A stretch of DNA of 64,000 nucleotides, taken from assembly GCA_013285595.1 (NCBI GenBank), contig JABDHF010000002.1, positions 1-64,000 of the forward strand, written 5' to 3'. This DNA comes from Bacteroidota bacterium. GTDB taxonomy: Bacteria; Bacteroidota; Bacteroidia; Chitinophagales; Chitinophagaceae. Positions 17,895 to 28,698 of the stretch are shown piece by piece (the stretch's first letter is position 1; each line of letters begins with the position of its first letter). The translations under genes and the position numbers were made by a program. The notes under the pieces are model-generated. The model had not been told where the DNA came from. It searched no databases and saw only the letters and a program-made list of their open reading frames with translations.

Positions 17895-19625
17895 ATGGGG
17901 GTAGACAATATACAGAAGCTTAATGCCAATGCGCAGGAACAGACCGCAAGTGCAGAGGTGAATAACCTGGCCGCACTGCAGCAGCCGAATGCCAGCAGCT
18001 CAGGCGCACTTTCTACATTGGTTACCGTGTTTTTCTTCTGGGGGTTTATAGCGGCGGGCAATGGTGTGTTCATCCCCTTTTGCAAACATTACTTTAAGCT
18101 CGATCAGTTTCAGTCGCAGTTAATAGACTTTGCTTTTTATCTCGCTTACTACCTCGGTGCTTTGGTGTTGTATTTTATTGCTTCTGCCTTTGGCAAAGAT
18201 GTTATTGCCCGCTGGGGATATAAGAATAGTATTGTTTACGGGCTTTTGTTCTCAGCGTTTGGCGCTGTAGTCATGATACTGGCGGTAAATGCAGGCACTT
18301 TCCCCGGCATGCTTGTAGGCTTGTTTGCGGTGGCGCTTGGGTTTTCTTTACAACAGACAGCAGCTAACCCTTTTGCCGCGCTCTTAGGCCCCCCTGAGAC
18401 TGGCGCTAACCGTATCACCCTGGGTGGTGGCATTAACTCTTTCGGCACAGCAATAGGGCCTATCATTGTGGCACTGGCATTATTTGGCGCTACCAAAGCC
18501 AGCGATGAGCAGATCAATTCCCTTGGGTTGGGTAAGGTTACCTTTTTATACGCAGGCGTAGGTGCCCTGTTCCTGATAGCTGCGGCGGTCTTTTTCTTTT
18601 CTAAAAAACTGCCATCGGGCAAGTTTGAAACAGAAACGGAGAAATCGCCCAAGGCGCTCATAGCCCTGGCGGTTATGACGGTATTGCTGATCATGGTATT
18701 TGTACCTGTGTTCCAAAGCTACACCGTGGTATCTACCGATAAAAGCGTGCTGGAAGAAGTGGAAATGACGCGCGTAAAATGGCTGCTGAGCGGGCTGGTG
18801 ATCATCATCGGCACCTTACTTATTTCGTTATACAGCGCCAGGAAAAACAATACAGGCTGGGGCGCTATGAAGTACCCTCAGCTGATATTGGGTATGCTGG
18901 CGATATTTATCTATGTAGGTGTGGAGGTGACTATACAAAGCAATCTTGGCGCCCTGCTTGCCGAACACGATTTTGGCAGCTATACCTCTTCGCAGGTGGC
19001 GCCATTCATCTCCATGTACTGGGGCAGCCTCATGATAGGCCGGTGGACAGGCTCTATCAAGAACTTCAACCCCGCAGCATCGGTTAAGAACATACTGATA
19101 TTTATAGTGCCGGTAGTAGCCTTTGGCGTGGTGCTGGCGGTCAATGCCATTGCTCAAAACGATGTCACGCCTTTGTACTGGTACATAATCTGCGTAGTTA
19201 TACAGAGCTGCGCCTTTTATGCCGGGCAAGATAAGCCTGCACGTACTTTACTCATTTACTCACTGTTGGGCGTCGCGTTTATGGTAATAGGTATATTTAC
19301 TACCGGCATGGTGTCTATATACTCCTTCCTGAGTGGGGGGCTGTTTTGCTCTATTATGTGGCCCGCGATATTTGCGCTGGCCATTGCAGGGCTTGGTAAG
19401 CATACCTCGCAAGGTTCTGCATTCCTGATCATGATGATACTGGGTGGCGCCATTATACCACCGCTGCAAGGCAAGCTCGCCGACCTGAAATCGATAGGCA
19501 TTCACAACTCTTACTGGCTGCCTGTGTTCTGCTTTACTTACCTGGCGTTATTTGCCGTTGGGGTAAAGGGCATATTGCGCAAGCAAGGCATAGATTACGA
19601 TACCAGCATAGGCGGCGGGCATTAA
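17895..19625 (+). CDS. FucP/GluP-type sugar MFS transporter
   Basis: This 576-residue polytopic membrane protein of the major facilitator superfamily has about 12 helices. It matches the FucP/glucose-galactose permease group: [30 protein letters not shown] near the N-terminus, [13 protein letters not shown] with the proton-coupling aspartate region, then [12 protein letters not shown] and [40 protein letters not shown] soluble loop of about 50 residues separates the halves. Expected role: proton-coupled uptake of a hexose at the inner membrane. Substrate specificity is not readable. A polar N-terminal tail of about 40 residues is longer than in FucP. Confidence 0.92.
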   Translation: MGVDNIQKLNANAQEQTASAEVNNLAALQQPNASSSGALSTLVTVFFFWGFIAAGNGVFIPFCKHYFKLDQFQSQLIDFAFYLAYYLGALVLYFIASAFGKDVIARWGYKNSIVYGLLFSAFGAVVMILAVNAGTFPGMLVGLFAVALGFSLQQTAANPFAALLGPPETGANRITLGGGINSFGTAIGPIIVALALFGATKASDEQINSLGLGKVTFLYAGVGALFLIAAAVFFFSKKLPSGKFETETEKSPKALIALAVMTVLLIMVFVPVFQSYTVVSTDKSVLEEVEMTRVKWLLSGLVIIIGTLLISLYSARKNNTGWGAMKYPQLILGMLAIFIYVGVEVTIQSNLGALLAEHDFGSYTSSQVAPFISMYWGSLMIGRWTGSIKNFNPAASVKNILIFIVPVVAFGVVLAVNAIAQNDVTPLYWYIICVVIQSCAFYAGQDKPARTLLIYSLLGVAFMVIGIFTTGMVSIYSFLSGGLFCSIMWPAIFALAIAGLGKHTSQGSAFLIMMILGGAIIPPLQGKLADLKSIGIHNSYWLPVFCFTYLALFAVGVKGILRKQGIDYDTSIGGGH

Positions 19626-19806
19626 AACACTTATTAATTTTTAGTAATTTCCGTAGCAGAGACCACTACTTTTCCATACTTTTATATTTAATGAATATAA
19701 TAATTTATAATGTATTAAATATTAGTAGTTACTGAACAACAACATTGTTTCAGGATTGAATACTTCTTATTGAGGATTATTAATTCCTGTTTCGGTGTAA
19801 ACGGTA

Positions 19807-19835
19807 TTCACAAGGCATATATTTCATTATTTTTG
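19807..19835 (+). promoter_or_regulatory. Candidate promoter of the glutathione peroxidase gene
   Basis: An exact TAnnTTTG element (TATTTTTG) lies at 19828-19835, with TTC at 19807-19809 in the -33 position, 18 bases upstream. The ATG is at 19852, giving a short leader of about 10 bases. Confidence 0.5.
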
Positions 19836-19851
19836 CTAAAAAATATACACC

Positions 19852-20397
19852 ATGACACTATTTGCCATTTTCCTGTTTAAGCTTTTCTTCTTTTTTACGC
19901 CTAAGCCCGCTGCGGCTCTTCCCAAAACCATCTATGACTTTAAGGTAACGGCGCTTGACGGCACTACCATAGATTTCTCGAAGTACAAGGGTAAAAAGAT
20001 ACTGATTGTGAATACTGCATCGCAATGCGGAAATACGCCGCAATATGCTGACCTGGAGGCTATGTATGAGAAATACAAAGGCAAGCTGGTAATAATAGGT
20101 TTCCCAGCCAACAACTTTGGTGCGCAGGAGCCGGGCTCTGATAAAGAGATCTCCGCTTTCTGCACTAAGAATTATGGTGTTTCTTTCCCTATGGCATCTA
20201 AGATCAGCGTGAAGGGCAATGATATGGCCCCTATATATCACTGGCTCACAGAAAAACAATACAACGGCTTCCAGGACAGCGAGGTAAAGTGGAACTTCCA
20301 GAAATATCTGCTCGATGAAAAGGGGCAGCTGATAGCCGTATTCCAGCCGAAACAGAAGGTGACCGAAGCCGAGGTTGTGGCAGCGGTGGAAAAATAA
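19852..20397 (+). CDS. Glutathione peroxidase-family thiol peroxidase
   Basis: This 181-residue protein reduces peroxides and probably uses thioredoxin in bacteria. The peroxidatic site is NTASQCGNTPQY with Cys59; the catalytic glutamine is Gln92 in GFPANNFGAQEPG, and VKWNFQKYLL supplies Trp147 and Asn148, so the tetrad is complete. Cys104 (SAFCTKNYGV) fits the resolving cysteine of two-Cys GPx proteins. The first 22 residues are hydrophobic (MTLFAIFLFKLFFFFTPK) and look like a signal or membrane anchor, so the enzyme is probably exported to the periplasm. It is monocistronic, followed by a strong terminator. Confidence 0.93.
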   Translation: MTLFAIFLFKLFFFFTPKPAAALPKTIYDFKVTALDGTTIDFSKYKGKKILIVNTASQCGNTPQYADLEAMYEKYKGKLVIIGFPANNFGAQEPGSDKEISAFCTKNYGVSFPMASKISVKGNDMAPIYHWLTEKQYNGFQDSEVKWNFQKYLLDEKGQLIAVFQPKQKVTEAEVVAAVEK

Positions 20398-20422
20398 GTC
20401 AATCTCAATAAAGAATCAATAC

Positions 20423-20460
20423 AAACCCCGACTATGCCCTCACCGGCACAGTCGGGGTTT
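20423..20460 (+). terminator. Rho-independent terminator after the glutathione peroxidase gene
   Basis: AAACCCCGACT (20423-20433) pairs perfectly with AGTCGGGGTTT (20450-20460), an 11-bp stem with a 16-base loop. It lies 26 bp after the stop codon and ends in a short T-run. Confidence 0.85.
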
Positions 20461-20872
20461 CTGTTTAGTGCAAACCCCTGCAGGCAATATCCTTCCCCTA
20501 AAATTGGTAGCATCCAATAAAAATCTATCCCAAATAAACACAGTGCTAACCATGCTCAATCTGCGTTGCCCTCTCTCATTCAAAACCCCCAAATTTGCTT
20601 GTACAAACAAAACAAAAAACAGGAATATGATCATGCCAAAACAATCCGTACTGTGAGAGTGCCACCGCGTATTCCATAGCAGCAAAACAAGTAAAAAAAC
20701 ACCTGGCCGCTCCCCCAAAAACATGCTGAAAACTGCGCTGGTAAAGAATTACTTTTTATACTGCATTTAATCAAATGGGAGCATAATAATGATGATATTA
20801 TACCAATAGCATAGCCACAAAAAAAGTGGGTAGCCGAAGCTACCCACCCTGATATTGATAAATATAACCGCC
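20461..20872. other. Intergenic region between glutathione peroxidase and the large surface protein
   Basis: I see no convincing gene in these 412 bases. They are moderately AT-rich, and short frames on both strands lack coding character. It includes the 3' end region of the convergent surface-protein gene. Confidence 0.5.
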
Positions 20873-23800
20873 TTACTTCCCTATCACGAAATGGAAGATG
20901 GCATTTTCATTGCCAGAGCGCACATTCAGTAAATACATACCATTTGCAAGGTTGCCATCTAAAGTTATTAGTTGGTCTATTTTGCCATTAACTGTCATTA
21001 CATGTGCATTGTATACTACCTGGCCCAGCATGTCTGTAACTACCAGCTCTGCTTCCTGGTCGCCAGCTATTGCCAGTGTACCCTTTACGGTAAACACGCC
21101 GCTATTCGGATTAGGTACCAGCTTTATATCGCTGCCGGCAGCTACTACTTGCGGCACACCAACGCGGGTGATGTGTATTTTAACGCCGGCGCTTCCTGTA
21201 AGGCCGGAACATACACCACTGCGGGTAACGATACAGTATACAGAATCACCATCGGCCAGGGCACTTGATGTGAATGTAGCCGAAACAGCGCCAGGAACCG
21301 CGGCGCCACTTACATACCACTGGTAGAATGGCGTAGGGCCACCATTGGTAACGCTTGTGGTTATGGTCACTGTCTGTCCGTGTGAAATGGTGGTACCTGG
21401 CGTAGTGGTAAGCACTACTACCGGATCAGTAGCAGCATCTACCTCCATGCTAATGATATTGCTGGTACCGGAGTCTGCCGTGCGGCAAAAATAATCACTG
21501 CCTACAACAAGACTTATGTTATCGTGGTTTGCCGGGGTGTAAGAGAACGACGCGCCGGAACCCATTACAGCGCCGTTTACTTCCCAGCTAAGCTCTGGTA
21601 ATGAGCCACCGAAAGCGGATGTAGATGAATAATGAACAAGAGTGCCCTGGCATACATTGTCGCCCGGCACAGCGACGATGTGCGCTGAAGGTGTGCCGTA
21701 TGGCAACACAGACAGGCTAAGAGAGCTACCTACCGTAACAGGCGACGCGCATGGCGCGCTGCTGGTAAGCACTACATTAACAACATCGCCATCAGATGGC
21801 AGGTAAGAATAACTACTTCCGGAAATCAAAACAGGCACTCCGTTCAAAGTCCAGGAATAAGCAGGGGTAACGCCGCCATTAACTGTAGCAGCAGTGATAT
21901 GCACTATAGTGCCCCCACATACTACGTCGCCCACTCCTGTGCCTATGCTTACCGTTGGCAGCACCATCGGGTCTATGATCACTGTTGCAGAAGAGGTCAT
22001 ATTAACCGAGCAGGTAGTCACCGCGTTTGTTGCAATTACGGTATAGGTTCCTGCCGCAGTTTCTACACCCAGGTCCAGCGGACCGGTTATACCCGGAACC
22101 GGTGAGCCTACCGGCGAGCCTGTGTTATAAATGTTGTAATTAATGCCTGTGCCAGACCCATCGAGGCCTATATATATTCCCGGGCCTGTAGAGCAGCGGT
22201 GTCCGCCACCGGTAACATTATACACAACAGGTAACGCATTCATAATTACAGGGGCATTACCCGCCATGTTGCTGGTACACGAAGTTGCGCCGTTATTGGC
22301 TACTATGGTGTATACCTCTGCGAGTGTTTGCGGCCCAAAGTCGAGCGAAGTACCGGTACCTGGCATTGGAGCGCCTACAAGCGTAACCCCGTAAAACAAC
22401 TGGTAGTTAACACCTGGCTGAGAACCGCTAAGCCCTACATGTAAGCCACCTGCGCCGGCACAGTAGTTTCCTCCGCCTGTAACTGTATACACCACAGGCA
22501 GCGGGTTGATCGTTTCAATAGTAGTAAGATAGCAGCCTGTAGGCAACTTGTAAGTAATAGTGGCCGCACCAGCTGACAAGCCCGAAACAACACCGTTAGC
22601 AGCATTAACCGTAGCGAGCGCCGTATTGCTGCTGCTCCATGTGCCGCCGGTAACAGCATCTGCCAGTGCAGCCGTGGTTGTAGCGCACAGCTGGGCAATA
22701 CCGGTAACAGGCGCAGGTAATGAGTTAACAAATATATTCCGGGTAGTAGTACACCCAAACTTGCTGTAAGTAATAATTGCATTGCCGGGCACAAGGCCTG
22801 TAATTTTACCAGTTGCATCAATATTTACGGTACCGGTACCAGCAGCGCTTGTCCATGCACCGCCTGGTGTAAGATCGGTAAGCAGTGTGCTGTCGTTCAG
22901 GCAAACCGCATTAGCCCCTAAAATAGGCAGCGGTGACGGGTTTACTGTAAAAGCAACATCGGTAGCGCAGCCTGTAGGCAGTGTAAATGTAATATTGATA
23001 GTACCTGCAGCTACTCCGCCCACTGATCCCGAAGTCGGGTTTACTGTAGCTATAGATGTATTGCTGCTGCTCCATGTGCTTGTACCATCCGGGTTAGTAA
23101 GCGAGGTTGTGAAACCTACGCACACCGCAGTGCTGCCCGCTATAGCCGAAGGCAGCGGATTAACCGTTACAGGCTTTACAGCAAAGCAGCCGGCAGGCAA
23201 TGTGTAGGTTATTGTCAGTGTGCCCTGCGATACGCCGTTAACTGTATTCGCGGTCAGGCTGCCTATACTGGCGTCGCTGGTAGCCCAGGAGCCGCCACTG
23301 TTAATATCGCTCAATGCAACAGACGACCCAACGCATACATTGCCGAGGCCGGTAATTGCAGCAGGCGTAAGATTAACCGTTACATTAGTAGCGGTCTTGC
23401 AGCTTGTTGGCAATGTATAAGTGATCATGACTGAGCCTTCGCTTATACCAGTAACAGCTCCTGATCCCGCGTCAACCGTTGCAGACAGTGTATTGCCACT
23501 TGTCCAGCTGCCACCACCATCAGGGTCGCTAAGGTTAGTTATTGCACCTGTACAAACGTTGGTAATTCCCACAATGCCAGATGGCAGGGGATTAACTGTA
23601 AAGGCAGTGGTAGTAAGGCATCCGGTAGGCAATGTATAGGTAATGGTTGCAGACCCTGCTAAAACACCCGATACTATACCAGAAGAAGTACCTACCGTGG
23701 CAATAGTACCATCGCTGCTTAACCAGGTGCCGCCACCTGCGCCAAATAAAGCTACCTGTGAACCAAGGCAAACTACATTGCTGCCTGAAATAGCAGCTGG

Positions 23801-26800
23801 CAATGGGTTAACAGTAACAACAGTGGACATTGTGCAGCCTGTAGATAAAGAATAGGTGATAGCTGCAGTACCGGCAGCAATGCCAGATACGTCGCCGGAA
23901 GTTGCATCTACTATTACCGATGAATTACTGCCAGACCAGCTGCCGCCAGAAGTGCCATCCGACAAAATGATGTCAGATGCTTCACAAACCTCGCCCGGGC
24001 CGGTTATTACTGCAGGCAGAGGATTGATCATAACGGTATTGCTGGCAGCAGTTGCGCCGGTACAGCCATTAACGTCTATGTAATTTACGGTTACCATGGT
24101 GCTGCCAGGTGTCAGCCAGTTAAGCGATACCGTATTGCTTGCAGCGCCTATGCCTCCCGATGTAATAATATAGTCAGTACCCGCTACGCCCGGTACGCTC
24201 CAGGTATAAGATGCTTCTCCTGCCTGCGTGGTATACGTAGCACTGCCGGTAGCACATATATCTGTAGTCGGGGCTTCACTAAATGAAGGAACTGGTTGCG
24301 CATTTACAGTGGTAGTGCTTGATGCAGGAACTATTCCGGTGCATCCGGCAGCAACGCCATAGTTAACAGTAACTGTTTTGCTGCCTGCGGTTAGCCACAT
24401 AAGCGTTACCGTATTATCTGTAGCGCTAATGCCGCCGGAAGTGATGGTATAATCTACTCCCGCTACACCCCCAACTGTCCAGGCATAAGACAACTGTGAG
24501 GCCTGCGTAGTATATATTACGCTACTATTGGCACATGTACTTGCCGATGGAGAAGACGTAAACGTAGGCACTGGGGTTGCATTTACAGTGGTAGTGTTAG
24601 TTGCCGGGGTTGCACCTGTACAGCCCGCAGCGTCGGTATAATTTACCGTTACATTTTTACCACCCGTGGTTATCCAGGTAATTGTTATTGTATTGGTGCT
24701 TGTGCTGCCTGCTGTAATGTTATAATCAGTACCGGCAGTGCCATCGACCGTCCAGGTATAAGCTGACTGCCCGGATAATGTAGAATAGGTCAGCCCATAA
24801 TTTGCACAAATATTAGCGCCCGGCGAAGAAATAAAGGTAGGCACAGGTAGCGCATCTACCGTAGTAGTGTTCGTTGCTGCACTTGCCCCGGTGCAACTAT
24901 TGGCATTAGTATAATTAACGGCCACTGTTTTACTGCCGGGTGTCAGCCATACTATTGTTGCTGAATTGCTTGTACTGCCAATATCACCTGCCGTTATATT
25001 ATAGTCGGTCCCGGCAACACCCGGTACACTCCATACATAAGACGACTGGCCTGCTTGCGTTTGGTACACTGTCGCGCTCGCCGCACAAGTAGCAGGAGCT
25101 GCAGAAGAAATAAATGTAGGCGTGGGCAGCAGGTTCACAGTAGTTGCAGCCGATGCCGCAACAGCTCCCGGGCAACCGCCAGCGTTAGTATAGTTTATCG
25201 TCACTGTTTTACTGCCTCCGGTAAGCCAGGTAAGTGTTACTGTATTGCTGGCGCTGCCAATACCGCCCGAGGTGATGGTATAATCAGTACCAGCAGCGCC
25301 CGGCACTACCCAGTTATAAGAAGATTGGCCTGCCTGCGTGGTGTAAGTTGCACTGCTGTTAGCGCAGATCGACGCACCCGGCGCAGCAGTAAACGTAGGC
25401 ACCGCCAATGCATTTACCGTTGTTGTGTTAGATGCAGGGCTTGCGCCGGTGCAGCCTGCTGTATTTGAATAGTTAACCATTACGGTTTTACTGCCCGTGG
25501 TCAGCCAGGTGAGCGTTACCGTATTGCTCGTACTGCTTATGTCACCCGCTGTAATTGTATAATCTGTGCCAGATATGCCCGGCACTGTCCAGTTGTATGC
25601 TAACCGCGCTGCGGTAGTGGTATAAGTGACACTGCTGCCAACACAGGTATTAGGTGTAGGAGCCACTGTAAATGTAGGAACGGGTATGTTGTTTACTGTT
25701 GTTGTATTAGTGGCAGGCACTACACCCGCGCAGCTGCCAGTAGTATAATTAATGGTTACCGTTTTACCACCTGTGGTCAGCCATGTAAGTGTTACCGTGT
25801 TGCTGGCGCTGCCAGTGCCACCCGCTGTAACTGTGTAGTCTGTACCTGAAGTACCGGGCACGCCCCATATATAAGAAGACTGGCCAGGCTGTGCAGTGTA
25901 AGTTACGCTGCTATTCCGGCAGGTATTTGCACTGGCGGAAGCCGTAAACGCAGGCACGGGTGATAAGTTAACTGTTGTGGTGGTAGTAGCGGCGCTGGCA
26001 CCGGTACAGCCACCTGTATTGGTATAATTTACAGTAACGGTTTTGCCGCCGCTGGTAAGCCAGGTAAGCGTTGCGGTATTGCTGGCGCTGCCTGTACCAC
26101 CTGCTGTGATCGTGTAATCGGTACCGGACACACCTGGCACCGTCCATGTGTAAGCATTCTGGCCCGCTTGTGTGGTATACACTGTACTAACGCCGGAGCA
26201 TGTAGCCGCACCGGGAGAAGCAGTAAACGTAGCTACCGGCAGCGGATTTACCGTAGTAGCGCTTGATGCCGCGGTTGCACCAGGGCAGCTGCCACTACTG
26301 TAATTAACAGTTACCGTTTTGCCACCTGTAGTGAGCCACGTAAGCGTTACTGTATTGCTGCTGCTGCCAATGCCACCCGCAGTAATATTGTAATCTGTAC
26401 CAGAAGCGCCCGGAACGGTCCATACATAAGATGACTGGCCCGACTGTGTAGTGTATGTTACGCTGCTGTTCACACAGATGTTAGACCCTGGGGAGGTGGT
26501 AAATGTGGGTGTAGGCAGTGGGGTTACTGTAGCTACGTCAGCTGTGCGGGGAGTTGCAGCGGCATTCAGGCTTATTTTCCAGTTATAAAAATAAGCACGT
26601 TGGCCACCGCCTGTGATCACGCCCACAGCAGCGTCGCCCGTAAGAGAAAAACCGGCAACAGTAGCGGGATACGGCCCATAGGTAGTACCTACTCCCCTGT
26701 ATATCCAGGCTTCTGTACCATCAAATGAAGCATCGCCGCCAATCTGGTAATTGGTAGCGCCAGCCGGAACGGAAAAGCCTAGTGGTATGGTTACCGGCAC

Positions 26801-27772
26801 TGTATTAGATATCTGGCCGGCAGTAATAGTAACGATAGGTGCAGTGGCTAATAAGGTGCCTGCATTGTCTTTCATCACTATTATTAAATTGCCGGTAGTA
26901 TTAGGGTAAACGTCGACTGAATTGATGGTTACCGCATTAGTTGATGAAAACCAGTGCAGGTCTGACCGCTGGTCCATCTGGTATGCAGCGGTAACAACAG
27001 TATTGTCCGACAAGCTACCCGTCTGGATCGTGGCAGATTGTGATGCCTCAGCGTAATAAGTAGTTGTGCCGCTTATTGAAGGGGTGGTAAAAGATGTGCC
27101 GGTACCTACGTTAGTGCCCGCAGTCAATGCATCAAACCAGTTGATCGTAGAGCCGGTGGAAGCTGTAGCGCTTAAAGATACAGTGCCGGTGCCGCACCTG
27201 CTGCCGGCAACAGCGCCGGTAATAACAGGATTTACAATAGTAACCGTACCGGTGGCCACGGCCGAACCAGTTACAGAGCCTGTAGATACCGCAATATTGG
27301 CAGCGGGTATAGATGCAACCGAAATGGTATGCCCAGATACCGGCGCTGAAGCAAAGGTAGGCACTACAAAGAAATAGTACGGAACACCAGAGCTTGTAGA
27401 CAAGGTATAGGGCGTGCTTAAATTCATGGTCTGCAGCCCTGCGCCTGTAGCAGTTAATGTACCTGAAGGTACAAGAGTGGCGCCGCTGATGGAATTAACA
27501 CCTGCATTTACATAGAGCGTAAATGTGGTAATATCTGTAGTTGTATAAGTTCCGGCTGTGGTAAATTTAACCTGTGTCACATTCGCATTGCCTACCGTTT
27601 GCATTAAAGAAAAGCTGGCGATAGGATTACTCACCGCAGGGCTGGAGTTGATAATTGACGGGCCTATATTAGAGGTCACTATATTGCCATCGGCAAGAGC
27701 AGTGGCCTGGCCGTAACTTTTAGTTATTGAACAGCAAAGGAATAACAGAAAGATAAAATGTATCTTTTTCAT
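20873..27772 (-). CDS. Giant T9SS-sorted surface protein with Ig-like repeats
   Basis: This 2299-residue protein starts with a Sec signal peptide (MKKIHFIFLLFLCCSITKSYG) and ends with a T9SS type A sorting domain (NPNSGVFTVKG ... GNLANGMYLLNVRSG ... FHFVIGK). In order it has an N-terminal non-repeated part of about 420 residues, nine Ig/PKD-like repeats of about 86 residues with the pattern SYxWTVPGxxGTDYxI and NTVTLTWLT, seven shorter bacterial-Ig-like repeats of about 70 residues (GTW.SS...IATV...G and ITYTLPTGC), two repeats with YxVTGGGxxC, and three further PKD-like domains. Each repeat carries a conserved cysteine pair. It should be exported by Sec, then by T9SS, and anchored or released at the cell surface; adhesion is an inference. 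Confidence 0.9.
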   Translation of the reverse strand: MKKIHFIFLLFLCCSITKSYGQATALADGNIVTSNIGPSIINSSPAVSNPIASFSLMQTVGNANVTQVKFTTAGTYTTTDITTFTLYVNAGVNSISGATLVPSGTLTATGAGLQTMNLSTPYTLSTSSGVPYYFFVVPTFASAPVSGHTISVASIPAANIAVSTGSVTGSAVATGTVTIVNPVITGAVAGSRCGTGTVSLSATASTGSTINWFDALTAGTNVGTGTSFTTPSISGTTTYYAEASQSATIQTGSLSDNTVVTAAYQMDQRSDLHWFSSTNAVTINSVDVYPNTTGNLIIVMKDNAGTLLATAPIVTITAGQISNTVPVTIPLGFSVPAGATNYQIGGDASFDGTEAWIYRGVGTTYGPYPATVAGFSLTGDAAVGVITGGGQRAYFYNWKISLNAAATPRTADVATVTPLPTPTFTTSPGSNICVNSSVTYTTQSGQSSYVWTVPGASGTDYNITAGGIGSSSNTVTLTWLTTGGKTVTVNYSSGSCPGATAASSATTVNPLPVATFTASPGAATCSGVSTVYTTQAGQNAYTWTVPGVSGTDYTITAGGTGSASNTATLTWLTSGGKTVTVNYTNTGGCTGASAATTTTTVNLSPVPAFTASASANTCRNSSVTYTAQPGQSSYIWGVPGTSGTDYTVTAGGTGSASNTVTLTWLTTGGKTVTINYTTGSCAGVVPATNTTTVNNIPVPTFTVAPTPNTCVGSSVTYTTTAARLAYNWTVPGISGTDYTITAGDISSTSNTVTLTWLTTGSKTVMVNYSNTAGCTGASPASNTTTVNALAVPTFTAAPGASICANSSATYTTQAGQSSYNWVVPGAAGTDYTITSGGIGSASNTVTLTWLTGGSKTVTINYTNAGGCPGAVAASAATTVNLLPTPTFISSAAPATCAASATVYQTQAGQSSYVWSVPGVAGTDYNITAGDIGSTSNSATIVWLTPGSKTVAVNYTNANSCTGASAATNTTTVDALPVPTFISSPGANICANYGLTYSTLSGQSAYTWTVDGTAGTDYNITAGSTSTNTITITWITTGGKNVTVNYTDAAGCTGATPATNTTTVNATPVPTFTSSPSASTCANSSVIYTTQASQLSYAWTVGGVAGVDYTITSGGISATDNTVTLMWLTAGSKTVTVNYGVAAGCTGIVPASSTTTVNAQPVPSFSEAPTTDICATGSATYTTQAGEASYTWSVPGVAGTDYIITSGGIGAASNTVSLNWLTPGSTMVTVNYIDVNGCTGATAASNTVMINPLPAVITGPGEVCEASDIILSDGTSGGSWSGSNSSVIVDATSGDVSGIAAGTAAITYSLSTGCTMSTVVTVNPLPAAISGSNVVCLGSQVALFGAGGGTWLSSDGTIATVGTSSGIVSGVLAGSATITYTLPTGCLTTTAFTVNPLPSGIVGITNVCTGAITNLSDPDGGGSWTSGNTLSATVDAGSGAVTGISEGSVMITYTLPTSCKTATNVTVNLTPAAITGLGNVCVGSSVALSDINSGGSWATSDASIGSLTANTVNGVSQGTLTITYTLPAGCFAVKPVTVNPLPSAIAGSTAVCVGFTTSLTNPDGTSTWSSSNTSIATVNPTSGSVGGVAAGTINITFTLPTGCATDVAFTVNPSPLPILGANAVCLNDSTLLTDLTPGGAWTSAAGTGTVNIDATGKITGLVPGNAIITYSKFGCTTTRNIFVNSLPAPVTGIAQLCATTTAALADAVTGGTWSSSNTALATVNAANGVVSGLSAGAATITYKLPTGCYLTTIETINPLPVVYTVTGGGNYCAGAGGLHVGLSGSQPGVNYQLFYGVTLVGAPMPGTGTSLDFGPQTLAEVYTIVANNGATSCTSNMAGNAPVIMNALPVVYNVTGGGHRCSTGPGIYIGLDGSGTGINYNIYNTGSPVGSPVPGITGPLDLGVETAAGTYTVIATNAVTTCSVNMTSSATVIIDPMVLPTVSIGTGVGDVVCGGTIVHITAATVNGGVTPAYSWTLNGVPVLISGSSYSYLPSDGDVVNVVLTSSAPCASPVTVGSSLSLSVLPYGTPSAHIVAVPGDNVCQGTLVHYSSTSAFGGSLPELSWEVNGAVMGSGASFSYTPANHDNISLVVGSDYFCRTADSGTSNIISMEVDAATDPVVVLTTTPGTTISHGQTVTITTSVTNGGPTPFYQWYVSGAAVPGAVSATFTSSALADGDSVYCIVTRSGVCSGLTGSAGVKIHITRVGVPQVVAAGSDIKLVPNPNSGVFTVKGTLAIAGDQEAELVVTDMLGQVVYNAHVMTVNGKIDQLITLDGNLANGMYLLNVRSGNENAIFHFVIGK
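22510..26520 (-). repeat. Tandem Ig-like repeat block in the 2299-residue protein
   Basis: Roughly 24030-26520 encodes nine units of about 258 bases, and 22510-24030 encodes seven units of about 210 bases. The units are diverged enough to be read individually, but the DNA repeats periodically, so this stretch is prone to slippage, recombination and assembly errors. Boundaries are approximate. Confidence 0.8.
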
Positions 27773-27957
27773 GTGGAGTGCGGTTTTTGTGCAGTATAAA
27801 CCTACCCATTAAAATTCAAATAAACAAATAGCGCAATTGATTATGAATGCACTATATATTGTTTAACCCGGAGTTATTATTAATAGCACAATGGCGAAAA
27901 TAATTCAGTTCAAAATCGGGTTTCCGATATATATAATAAAAAATATCAGGCAATCCT

Positions 27958-28505
27958 TTATAAACCGGTAACCACCTGTTTAAGCGCCTCAATGATATGA
28001 TCATTATAAGAGATGGCCGCCACCACGTACATTCCGGTTGCAAAGCCATTTATTTCTATTACGTTGCGCCCTGCCACATCTTCTTCCCACACTTTACGGC
28101 CCAGCATGTCGCGGATAACTATGGACTTAATATCCTTGTTACCGTTTATGCCTACGAAGAAGCTGCCATTCGTTGGGTTAGGCCACAGCACCATATTTCC
28201 GTTAGGGTTGCTTTGTGTATTTATGGTTACGGTGTCGGTATAGCTTGCATACCTCACTTATCTACCAGCACCAGGCGGTAGAAGCTTATACCCTGCCAGT
28301 CGTTAGAGTCAGTCCTGTTGTACACAGACCCTGCGGTCACCATGCCGGGCGCTTTGGACGCTACAGTGTCCAGAACTTTGAATTGGATCTCGTTACTCAG
28401 CCGGCGCTGCATGACGAAGTACTCGTTATTTATTTCGGGATTGGTAACCCAGTACAGGTATACTTGCTTATCGTTCAGCCTATGGCCAGCAAGGAGGAAC
28501 CCTAT
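27958..28505 (-). pseudogene. Frameshifted 3' remnant of a T9SS-sorted secreted protein gene
   Basis: Two minus-strand reading frames together encode the end of a typical Bacteroidota secreted protein. The upstream part (about 28258-28505) reads LLAGHRLNDKQVYLYWVTNP, then INNEYFVMQRR, and ends RLVLVDK followed by TGA. The downstream part (27958-28257) continues in another frame with YASYTDTVTI, then a complete T9SS sorting domain (NPTNGSFFVGI ... VIRDMLGRKVWEEDV ... ATGMYVVAAIS). The junction near 28257 needs a shift of one or two bases to restore the usual DKxGYASYT transition. No signal peptide or large 5' part remains, so the gene is truncated as well as shifted. A sequencing error could explain the shift but not the missing 5' portion. 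Confidence 0.75.
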
Positions 28506-28637
28506 ACAGTAGATATAAGCCGCGATGAGCTTGCTACCCTTACGGGCACAGCCACAGAGTCACTCATCCGCCGTTAAGCGATTTTAAAAGCGAGCATCTT
28601 ATAGACATCAAAACCGGCAAGGTGGTACTCATTAATA

Positions 28638-28683
28638 AAAAGAGGCTGGAAAACCTGGTAAGATAGGTTTTTCAGCCTCTTTC
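28638..28683. terminator. Long terminator hairpin after the 2412-residue protein
   Basis: AAAGAGGCTGGAAAACCT (28638-28655) pairs with AGGTTTTTCAGCCTCTTT (28666-28683) with one mismatch and a 10-base loop. Reading on the minus strand it begins 15 bp after the stop codon of the gene at 28699-35937 and is followed by a T-run; A/T flanks on both sides could make it bidirectional. Confidence 0.8.
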
Positions 28684-28698
28684 ATTTTTCGGCAATTA

